A model generated the notes under the pieces. It saw only the letters and a list, made by a program, of their open reading frames with translations, searched no databases and was not told the DNA's origin. 64,000 nt of DNA from Gastracanthus pulcherrimus (taxonomy: Eukaryota; Arthropoda; Insecta; Hymenoptera; Pteromalidae): positions 46,297,893 to 46,361,892 of the forward strand of contig OX424574.1 of the NCBI GenBank assembly GCA_949152435.1. Reading direction: 5' to 3'. The first letter of the stretch is position 1. Every line of letters starts with the position of its first letter. The translations under genes were made by a program, and so were the position numbers. Shown here one piece after another: positions 22,384 through 30,900 of the stretch.

Positions 22384-25300
22384 CACACACACATATATGT
22401 ACAGACATTTCTTAAGATTAGTGCATTCGGACTCCGGAAGGCATAAAACATGTTTATACGTTAAAAAAACAAAATAAAAATTTTGACCATCACAAAATCT
22501 TCTCATCGAGAACGCCAAGACCTAAAAAACTAAAACTCAAAAATCGAGGAACTACTACGAAACAAAAACGCATCGGAAACGAAACGAATAATTTTTGATT
22601 CGCCTTCCTTTAAGAAAAACAAAAAAATGAGCTCTAAAACATTAATTTTCACCGTGGATTACTCGAGATATGGTGGTACACATACATACACACGCACGTA
22701 TGCATGCACGCATGCACACACACGCTCGCGAACACACACACGCACCCACACGCACACGCATGCACTGCACGCACGCACACACATGCACTGCACGCACGCA
22801 CACACATGCATACGAACATTTTCTAAAAACAGTGTATTTTGATTCCATATTTCTAACATGTTTTTAAGAAAACTTTTTTTTTTACTTTTACAAACCTTCC
22901 TTTAGGATGCAGCAAAATAATTTCCTGTATTCATACCATAACTAATATGTTGAAAAGTAATATCCCTAAGCCTGAAGAAATTTGGTCGACGGGATCACTT
23001 GGAATCCCAAGAGCAGTGAATTAGAAACTTAACAACTATGGTGATATTATATGACGTGTTGTATCAAGATTTTACATTCTTTTACGGTGAAATTAAAGGT
23101 ATTAGCAAATATTAAAAGTAAAAAAAAATTCAGAATAATTGCTTTTGAAAGGAAGCATGTTTATGGACTCAAACTAATAAGTTTCATAAATATGAAAATT
23201 TTAGAAAATGTTAATGAGTCTATATTTTTTCTAAATACAGCTTAAATGTTTACTGTTATACTTAATTATATTATGTACATAAAGGGAGTTGAAAAATCAT
23301 TTAAAAAAATATATATAGCCTAACCCATTGCTACCCATTGTCTTCAAAACCTACAAAAATTTGTTTACATTCTTTGTATATGTATTCATGACTATAATTT
23401 AAAAATTCGAAAGTTTCTTAAGTTTTATAAAAAAGAAATATCTTAAGTTGTAAACTCATTATTTTTATTAATTTTTTTACAAAAAGGATTGAAAAATAAT
23501 TTTTTTCTTGGATCAAACTCAAAATTCGTTAGGTCAAAACACTGAAAAGTTGAAAAAATATCCTACGGTAACTGTGATAGTGTCAATATCAGGAATCACC
23601 AGCGATAACAATGGGTAGCAATGGGTTAGGTTGAATAATTTTTATCTTTTGATGATTTGTCTACTTCCTTGTTATGTACATCATGTAACTAAGCATAAAA
23701 TTTAACATTACAGCTGATTTTACAAAAAATATACTCATAAACATTTTTTCAAATTTTCATATTTAGATACCCATTTACCCCCTAAAGGGGTAAACCTGAT
23801 TTAAACTCGAAAAAAGAATTTTTTTTTAATGAGCCGATACAAATTTTTCCTTTAAAACTCACCATTCAGAAATTTATTTTAATATGCATCCTTGATAATA
23901 TCTGTAATTTTACTGTTGTAAAATCTCAATATGTTGCTCTTATATGACACCAGATATTACCATTATCAATACTATGTTTATTGCGTAAACTTTGCGGCGT
24001 GCACGTTTCTAGTGACATGATAAACAAAAAATTTTATTTCGACGGTAATTTAACTCCTTTTAGAATATACTAAAATTTTACGGTTTATTTTTCTGTTAAA
24101 AACTTTATTATTATTATTTTTCAAAGTACAAACTAATTTTTGAAAAATTTACCTTAGTGATTTTTAAAATGTTGGTTTGTTCTCTAAAAAGTAATGATAA
24201 AAAAGATTTTAAAGAAAAAGTAAACCGTAAAAGTTATAGAACAGGTTATAAGGATGCAAATTACCGTCGGAAGAAAACATTTTGTTGATCGTATCACCTA
24301 GAAACGTGCACGCCGCAAAGTTTTTCCAATAAATATAGTATTGACAATACTAATATCTTGTGTCACGTAGGAGTAAGATTTTGAGGGTTACAACGGTAAA
24401 ATTACAGATATTATCAAGTATATATAGTAAAAAAAATCAGAATGGTTGCTTTTAAAGTGATGCTAAAGCCACCCGTCCCCGATAATTACGTGGCCCCACT
24501 ATTTACATTTACTTTTTAATTTTTAGTAACTATCTCTCTGAAATGTTGTTATTTCAATTAAAAATAACAACATTACAGCAAGATAGTTTCTTAAACATTG
24601 AGAATTAAATGAAAAAAAGTGTTTCTCCGTATTTGTCAATTATAGAGGGTTTTAGCATCACCTTAAAGGAAAAATTTAAAGGTGTATCTGTTGCCTTAAG
24701 GGGAGGGACCGACTAGATTTCAGTTTAGTGAAAGAAAAATCGTCCGGGGCTAAACATTTTTATCATAACATACAGTATTCTGTAAAAAAGAAACTTTTTT
24801 AGAGGTCCTGGAAATTTTTTTTCGAAAGTTCTGAAAATTCATTCAAGAAATTGTTGGTAATTGCATCAATAATATACAAAAAATATCAGCTCAAAACATT
24901 CAGAATTGCAGGTCTAGTTACATTTTTAAGTTCAGCAGTTCTCGACGTTTGCAATTATCATCATCAAAGCTATTATAATTTTAAAAAATCTGACTTTTTT
25001 TAGAATTGTGTATTCCAAATTTCTGAAGATTCTTTTTTTAATTCGGAATTACTAAAAATTAATTTTTCAGAATTATTTTTGTATTTTTACATTTGCACAT
25101 TTACGCGCGTATATGCACGCATGCACACATAAGTAAAAGGGACGAGGCAACATATAATTATGTTTATGCACATTAATATTATGTACTTTGCATATAAATT
25201 TATAATTATGTTGGGAAGTACGTATACTTGTACATGTATAATATATATAGACATATAATAAGTAAGTAATTCATCGGAATATACATACATTCTTATTGTA

Positions 25301-27475
25301 ATATAACATTATATATTTCGTATTTTTGTAAATAAATATTATAAAAATGGATATTATTATTAAAACAATAGCGCTAGATACTGGATCTTTCTATAATAAT
25401 GATTCTTCTTGTCTATTTTATGTGAAGCTGATAACTAGACGAGCTACTTTATACTTTTCAGTTCTTTTTACGTCACAGCTTGAGAGCATAATATAACTGA
25501 ACGTTAGGCCTAGCTGTTTCATGTATTCTGATGCCGTTCTCATATCAGAATACATGATACTTCCTCAATTACCTTCGCTAATAGTTATTGAAACTGCAAT
25601 TTTGCCTCTCCTTTCAGATACAAATATCTCTTTTGGACACTTATTCTAAATACTGCTGTGCAAACTTTCGTTAGCAGTACGTATAAGCAATGAATGAATC
25701 ATCAGAATGTAGAAATTCTGACTTCCGAAGTTGAACAACAAATTTTTCAGAAACTCGGAACACAGAAATCTAAAAAGAAAATTCTATAATTTTAGAACAA
25801 GAATTTATGTATATTCTGATGAATTACTTACATATTATATGTCCATACAGATCATGCATACATGAGTATACGTACTTCCTAAAATAATTATAATTTTATA
25901 AACAAAGTTCATTGTAACGTGCACGCGTGTGTATATGCGTGTAAATGTGTAAATGTAAAAATTCAGTAATTCTGAATTTGTTATTAAACAAGTACTTTTT
26001 CAAACATTCTAAATTCCGAATATGAAACAATAATTTAGAAATTCTGAATTCCAAAATTGAAAAAAAAAATCTTCATAAATTCAGAATACAGAACTCTGAA
26101 AAAACTCAGAATTTTTATTTTCAAATTATGATCGCTTAGATGACGGTATTTTCAACAAACGTCGAGAACTGCTAAACCTAAAAATGTAACTAGTCCTGCA
26201 ATTCTAAATATTTTGAGCTGAAATTTTCTTTATGTATTCTTGATGGGATTATTAATATCTTCTAGCATGGATTTTCAGCTCCGGACGATTTTTCTTTCAC
26301 TAGGCTGAATTCTAGCCGGTCCCTGCATAATAGTATATACTCCCCTTAATAATAGTATACGCTGTTACAAATGGAATACATAAATAATTCCTTTTTAACA
26401 TATTTATGATTACAATTTCATACTGCGAAAATACGTACACGATAATAGGTACAGGACTTTTATCCGTCCGTGAAAATGCGTACAAAATGCTACTTTTTTA
26501 ATTTTGCATTGTGTTCACATGTTTCGTTAGGTTTTAAAGTTAACTAATTTTTGTACGAATTTAAGACATCCTATGCTTTTATAAAAAGCAGCTATAAACA
26601 ATATTACATTAAAAATGAAAAGAAAGCATAAAAAATTAAAAAATTTCTTGATACCGCGATAATAGATATACTTAACCTATAAAATAATAAAATTATAGAT
26701 TCATATTTAAACCTTCATTTTTAAGAATACTTTTAGCCTGCTCTCTAAATTTTAAGAAACCATATATGTGCAGTGAAAACAATACTACATGACATTTTCG
26801 ATATTTAATCCTTTATTGATCCAAGATTGATAATTTAAGTCCTTTTTGTTTATCTGGATTTCAGTAAATTAATATATTATTAACGATATATGTCTAGAAA
26901 TATATATTTTTTCCTTATATTTTTCATAAAATGTGTGAACAACAAAGCCATGAGAATTAAGCCTACCTATTGGGATTTAATGTGCCATGGCCTAAGCAAA
27001 GCAGTTTTGACAATTTCTTATTTCCTAAATAAGCATACACAGCAAAAAGAAAACTAATTATAAAATAATAATTTTAATTATACTTAAAACTAATTATAAT
27101 TATCAATTCAAAAAAGGGGTTGCAAAAGTTTCACATGTAATAGTGAAGGAATAAAAAGGTTACAAAATTAATAACTCTATTTGATTTGACTCTAGTATTT
27201 TTAAATCAAACATATTTTTTTTAAAATTTTTAAAACTATTTAAAAGTTGTAATAAAATTATTTTCTTTACAGATTCTTAAACTGTAAAACATAAAGATTT
27301 GTTTTTACATAATTAGTCTTTAAATTCATCCGTTCTATATGCTTATTAACGAAAAAGAAAGGGTCGTTACTGCTATGCTTCGTCCATGACACTTTAAATT
27401 CCAATTCCAACGGCTTATCTATTTTCGAATTGCTAGATTGAATTTGAATATGCTGTTTTCCTGTTACAGGTATGA
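11106..27475 (+). CDS. kek: Kekkon-family LRR-Ig transmembrane receptor (whole gene model)
   Basis: Joining 11106-12543, 13079-13702, 18020-18052, 18300-18694 and 27470-27475 gives about 831 residues with consistent phases (1,1,1,0). Extracellular: signal peptide, LRRNT cap, six leucine-rich repeats, LRRCT cap, one Ig domain; then a single TM helix and a long low-complexity cytoplasmic tail with poly-Gln, proline-rich segments and a terminal G-T-E-V. This is the Kekkon layout: neural/epithelial single-pass receptors, of which Drosophila Kek1 restrains EGFR and Kek5 modulates BMP signalling. Several Kekkons end in a PDZ ligand. I cannot decide which paralogue this is. Exons are very GC-rich in an AT-rich locus. 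Without the microexon the protein is about 820 residues. The 18.3-kb exon acceptor is the least certain junction. Confidence 0.85.
13079..13702 (+). CDS. kek: kek exon, cytoplasmic Gly/Pro/Gln-rich segment
   Basis: Acceptor TTTCCAG (AG 13077-13078) and donor G|GTGAGT at 13703 frame a 624-nt exon, phase 1 to phase 1. The reading frame joins cleanly to the previous exon. It encodes a glycine-rich stretch, a serine/threonine-rich stretch, ten pure CAG glutamine codons, and a basic proline-rich end (RRPRAPSWSSGPPTSPTER). Mostly disordered. The GC-rich composition matches the neighbouring kek exons. Confidence 0.88.
13438..13467 (+). repeat. (CAG)10 in kek coding sequence
   Basis: Ten uninterrupted CAG codons encode a glutamine run in the cytoplasmic tail. 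Uninterrupted triplets are prone to length change between individuals. Confidence 0.95.
13703..18019 (+). other. kek intron, AT-rich
   Basis: A 4.3-kb intron with no further recognisable exon apart from the microexon at its 3' side. It contains a (TA)n tract near 16,003-16,026 and a 958-bp inverted-repeat element at 16,063-17,020. Confidence 0.7.
16063..17020. mobile_element. DNA transposon with CCCTGGTAGAAA termini, non-autonomous
   Basis: CCCTGGTAGAAA at 16,063 is mirrored by TTTCTACCAGGG ending at 17,020, and the subterminal regions keep imperfect inverted similarity (TTAAxGAGT, TTAGCTAAT and CTTAAGGATA motifs). The interior is non-coding. No convincing target duplication is seen (at most a short AA on both sides), so the superfamily is left open. 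It lies in a kek intron. Confidence 0.65.
18020..18052 (+). CDS. kek: Candidate 33-nt kek microexon
   Basis: A 33-nt segment lies between an AG (18018-18019, in AACACCAG) and a strong donor (AACG|GTGAGT at 18053). Its phase is 1 to 1, matching the open phase-1 junction between the exons at 13.7 and 18.3 kb, and it inserts eleven codons (reading about ESSLNKKHEVN) without a stop. It sits 247 bp before the next exon in a 4.6-kb intron. The upstream pyrimidine tract is modest, so this could be chance or an alternatively used exon. Confidence 0.5.
18300..18694 (+). CDS. kek: kek exon, tyrosine- and proline-rich cytoplasmic end
   Basis: Encodes EIPEPVYDNLGLRTTADGSS, a Tyr in an acidic/Asn context suitable for phosphorylation, then a Ser/Pro-rich linker and VPPRPPPKPKKKS, a plausible SH3 ligand, ending YEDEGEDGTE. 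The donor is GAG|GTGCGT at 18695, phase 0. Two acceptors fit the phase: AG at 18298-18299 (exon from 18300) or AG at 18283-18284 (five more codons, VDDCA). Neither has a strong pyrimidine tract, so the left edge is uncertain. An in-frame stop at 18275 rules out an exon start further upstream. Confidence 0.82.
19492..19548. repeat. (GA)n microsatellite
   Basis: An uninterrupted AG dinucleotide run of about 57 bp. Confidence 0.97.
19851..19897. repeat. Short tandem repeat, about 16-bp unit, three copies
   Basis: TGTTAAAAGACAACAT occurs three times in direct succession, the last copy diverging at its end. Confidence 0.85.
20300..21130. repeat. Diverged direct duplication of a dispersed repeat
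   Basis: A module containing GAGATATAAGC, ACCTCAAAxATCTTGAAA, AACTAAGAGATAGT(T)AAAAGCT and CATATGTTTCTxAGATAT appears twice in the same order (about 20,310-20,530 and 20,765-21,130). A third partial copy is near 47,560-47,650 (ATATAACCTTGAATATCTTGAAAAAAAAGTC). It is an old multi-copy repeat of unknown class. Confidence 0.6.
22301..22393. repeat. (AC)n/(GCAC)n microsatellite
   Basis: An AC run, then about 16 GCAC units, then AC again. The sequence that follows (CAGACATTTCTTAAGATTAGTGC, about 22,400) resembles the 3' flanks of other AC arrays in this window. Confidence 0.92.
22676..22925. repeat. AC-rich array with conserved 3' flank
   Basis: A degenerate AC/GCAC array to about 22,806 followed by ACATTTTCTAAAAACAGTGT and AACATGTTTTTAAGAAAAC. 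The same flank follows AC arrays at 51.2 kb and, inverted, at 55.2 kb, so the microsatellite belongs to an interspersed repeat. Confidence 0.7.
23319..23630. mobile_element. MITE with 23-bp perfect terminal inverted repeats
   Basis: The left terminus begins CCTAACCCATTGCTACCCAT (23,319-23,341) and the right terminus (23,608-23,630) is its exact complement over 23 bp. The 312-bp element is AT-rich and non-coding. No clear target duplication is visible, so it is unclassified. It lies in the last kek intron. Confidence 0.75.
23893..24420. mobile_element. Foldback element with arms of about 200 bp
   Basis: The left arm (TGATAATATCTGTAATTTTAC ... AAACTTTGCGGCGTGCACGT) returns as its diverged complement on the right (ACGTGCACGCCGCAAAGTTT ... 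GTAAAATTACAGATATTATCA). The arms surround an AT-rich loop of about 200 bp. A single-arm relative lies at 6720-6960. Confidence 0.75.
24456..24666. mobile_element. Short palindromic MITE
   Basis: GTGATGCTAAAGCC on the left is mirrored by GGGTTTTAGCATCACCTT on the right, and the centre folds on itself through TAACTATCTxxCTGxAATGTTGTTATTT and its complement. Length about 210 bp. Confidence 0.65.
24696..26349. mobile_element. 1.65-kb TTAA-bounded foldback element
   Basis: The left end TTAAGGGGAGGGACC and right end CTCCCCTTAA bound two long imperfect inverted arms (about 24,696-25,300 and 25,790-26,349). They share GTGAAAGAAAAATCGTCCGG, CAGTTCTCGACGTTTG and the CGCATATACACGC-type motif. The unique centre contains a small hairpin (CATGTATTCTGAT / ATCAGAATACATG near 25,520-25,557). 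One arm end carries a 16-bp insertion relative to the other. No coding frame. TTAA ends suggest a Kolobok- or piggyBac-like mechanism. Confidence 0.75.
27470..27475 (+). CDS. kek: kek terminal exon: one valine codon plus stop
   Basis: After a good acceptor (GCTGTTTTCCTGTTACAG) the phase-0 frame reads GTA TGA, so the last exon supplies only Val and the stop and makes the C-terminus G-T-E-V. T-x-V is a class I PDZ ligand, which several Kekkons are known to carry. The GC-rich sequence after it (to about 27,665) would be 3' UTR. A 64-codon frame there, starting ATG 27472, fits only with a different upstream phase. Confidence 0.7.
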   Translation, partial: V

Positions 27476-27929
27476 TTGTCGCGATTGGTCGGCGCGCGGG
27501 TATGAGACCGAGCGCCGAAGCGGCCGAGCCACTGCGAGCTGCAGCCGCTGATCGCGACGAGCTTCGTGAGCCGCAATACGGGACCGCTAGTGCCTTCAAC
27601 GGAGATGCGCGGCAGAGACTGAAGCGAGGAAGTGAGAGGCCACCACTTCAAGACACCACGACATGAACAAAATATATACGTACAGAATGAGACGAGGAAA
27701 GCGCCAGCCGATTATTAGCGACGCAGAGAGAAAGGGGGAGAGAGAGGGAGAGAGAGAGAGAGAGAGTGTGAGAGAGAGAGAGAGAGAGAAAACCGAGCAA
27801 AGAGAAGGCCCCTCGGCTCCTTTTCAGGGCTTCCAGCACACACTAAATCTACATCCAAAGACGAGGAGGGGGACTGCATACCGTAAAAACCTGGATATAT
27901 AACAGAGCTGCCCGACACACACACACACG

Positions 27930-27972
<43 letters not shown>

Positions 27973-30900
27973 ACACACAAACAATCAAACACTGCAAAAA
28001 TAAGAGACTACTGTATGTACAGTGTATACTTGATCCCTTTTTTCACCAGACATGCATCAAAAGTGATGCATACCTTATAGTATTCGTATTATACACCTGC
28101 GTACTGACACTCGCGACACCGACAGCGACCTATGTATTTACATATATAATACATTTAGGTATATCATGTTCTCGTCATTTTCGAGATCATCTCGTCTTGA
28201 TCCTCTGTTTTCCTTTTTCACATTTATCGGAAAGTTTAAATGCGTGTGTGTGTAGTATGTTACATGACGCGTAATTTCCAAATGCACCGAAAATATACTT
28301 CACTTATGTCGAATTCTCCACAACTTATATCAGGTAAGGTATTTCATTTGGTTCGTACCGTACATGTATGTCACTTGCTGCAAATGTCAAGGCTGAGATA
28401 GTAGAAACATCTTTATTCTAAATTATACACTTTTTTTAATGGACCAAGAATCACTGCCTGCAATTTGCCAATTTATATTATAATAACATTTATTATAAAT
28501 ATAACGCGATTTGGAAACATATATATTATGACTCCACGGATATCCCAATTTAAAAGAAGAAAAAAAATTGCAATCTCGCTATTGCCTCTTGAAGCAATGT
28601 TTAGCATTAATTTGATTTTAATATATTTTAATAATAATATTTAATAATGCACATAATTGTTTAAAATCATTTATTTTTTCGATTAAAATGAAAACAGCCA
28701 GCCAAATGAAATATCTTGTAACGAAAATAACAGGTGCGTCAGCGTATCCCAGTTTTACGAACAAAAAAATTATCTCAATGATGTTGACTACGGCTTTTTG
28801 CTGAAAATTGATGTAATACATCAAATACTTGACGTGGGTAAAAAAGCGAACGTAATTAGCATCGTTAACGCGTATAGCACACGACAGATAATAAAATAAA
28901 TGAAATCTAAAAAAATTGGTGTCGTTCGATCTTCTAATCGGACAAGTCGCGTTCTATCATCTTTTTAGTCAGGACACATCGGTGCTAAGAGAATTTCGCT
29001 ATGATAAAAAGCCAAGAGCAACGAACCATCCTGGAGTTCGAAATAGATTATTTGCTTATTTAATTTTGATTCCTTATTTGTATGCTCGTTGAGAAGAAAT
29101 ACGTCCCCTTCCATTCCTCTCGGAACCTTGTACTTTGCTGTTGGTATATACACATATTATACATACACACACGACATTATTATATGCGTAGCGATTAAAT
29201 GCGTGAAATGAAATGCGTGAAATGTTCGATACGGCATGCGCGAGCGCCGATCCTACGAATGTTTTTGGTTCGTTCACCTTTTTGCATGCGAGAATTATTA
29301 TTGTAATTTATTATTAATTAATGCGAGCGTGCATAAGCGTTAGATTTAAATGCGTAATTTTAAAACGTACGACACGACGATAAAGCGAGAATTAAGCGTC
29401 TTGCGCGCGAATGGAAATTGACTTTGAGTGGGCTACGAAGACTTTAGGTAAATATTATACATCTTCTTTTTTACACCGATAAAATTTACATTCATTGAAG
29501 CGGGCGATAATTGGAATAAAGATTTTTTATAGAAATTTATATATATATTGAAAAATTATTGTTTTCAAGTCGTTTGATATATTAATATCGCAAGCTATTT
29601 TTTTGAATTGTAGATTATATTACGTTTATTTATTTTAGATATTATTGAACATGAATCATGTGTTCGTGGACATCTTATTTTTTGCACGAAGTAGAGCAAA
29701 TATTTTTGAAACAAAAATTTGGACTGAATAATTACAGTATCTCTCTTTAGTGACAAATTTATACAACTAATTGATAATATACTTGTCTTATGAGATCAGT
29801 AATTGAAAAAGTATATAAGATTCTAGGTTACAAATATGTTACTTTCTATTTCACCTTAATACATAATATCTTATTAAATTATAGGATGCAATACATAAAC
29901 GCATCGAAATTTAATGTTAGAAAACAAATGAACACTTTTAATGTGTCGTAAGAAGTGCTAGAAATAAAAATTTAATAACATTCTTATACTTTGCGGTTAT
30001 TACAAATTCCACTATACCTACCGATAAATATTAAACCCAATAAAAATAATCTAGCATCATGGATAAAATTACCAAAACCTAAAGTAACATAATAATTGAA
30101 GGATTTGAATTATTGCTTATTATTTAATGTTATAATATCTAATAATCGTGTACGTTTTTATAATTTATCAGGTAAAGGCAAAATTGAGTGCACGAAAACG
30201 CGTGTTGTAATTTAAAAAAATAATTCCCTTTGATTGAAACTTTCGGTATCCCCAGATTTCCGCATGCAGTATGAAGCTCATTTCGCTCTGCAGCTACTGG
30301 TATGCCCGCGAAAAGCGATGTCCGACTCAGGGTCGCGGCACCGGATCGAATGGCCACCAGAAAGAGCCATTGATCTCTGTATTTGATCTCGGATTCCTCA
30401 CTCGAGACTACTTTTCGTCATTTCTACATTTTATTACTCGGAGTTCTACATGAACCTACCACTGCTTTCAAAATCGAAATGTATATATTTTTTATATTTC
30501 ATAAAAGAGTTTCAAGAAAGCTGAAAATTCTGGACTTTGCAGAACGTTCACTGAAAACTGAACGCATTTATAAACATTTTTAAAAGTGTAACTTCTTGTA
30601 GAGAATATTCAATCATGAGTTGTCTCGTAAAAAAGTAAAGCTTCGAGTAATTTTTTGTTCAAGATAAAACTTTCCCAGTATAATATCGTACAAATTTGAC
30701 CAACTTTTTCAAATAATTTTGCGAACAGATAATGAGATTTAAATGAATGATGATTGCAAGCATACGGGAATAATTAAACAAAACAGTTTTATTGTAATGA
30801 TAAGTATACGTGTCTTTTATACAATGCTTAGATTTATTTCTACATTCGATCATGTTATTCTTACTTAAATGACCATTGTTTCTAAGAAAAAGGCTGACTC

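Larger units (their letters stand above)
18695..27469 (+). other. Last kek intron (8.8 kb), rich in repeats
   Basis: From GTGCGT at 18,695 to TTACAG at 27,469. It holds a (GA)n tract, a diverged internal duplication, two AC/GCAC microsatellite repeats and a chain of inverted-repeat elements between 23.3 and 26.4 kb, listed separately. No coding exon is recognised inside it. Confidence 0.65.

Noticed and set aside
22301..22393. CRISPR-like regular array
   Set aside because: The units are a 4-bp simple repeat without spacers, in a eukaryotic sequence.
24696..26349. Assignment as a piggyBac element from TTAA ends
   Set aside because: TTAA alone does not separate piggyBac from Kolobok. There is no transposase here, and the G-run ends resemble the Kolobok-like elements nearby.
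19084..26680. A single 7.6-kb element bounded by the GGGTAAGTGTACCTATTATCG-like termini
   Set aside because: The ends are similar but diverged, and everything between is made of independent repeats. They are more likely two separate relics.
27472..27663. 64-codon Arg/Ala-rich frame after the last kek acceptor
   Set aside because: The upstream exon enters in phase 0 and meets GTA TGA. Use of this frame would need an unseen phase-1 exon. It is kept only as an alternative-splicing possibility.
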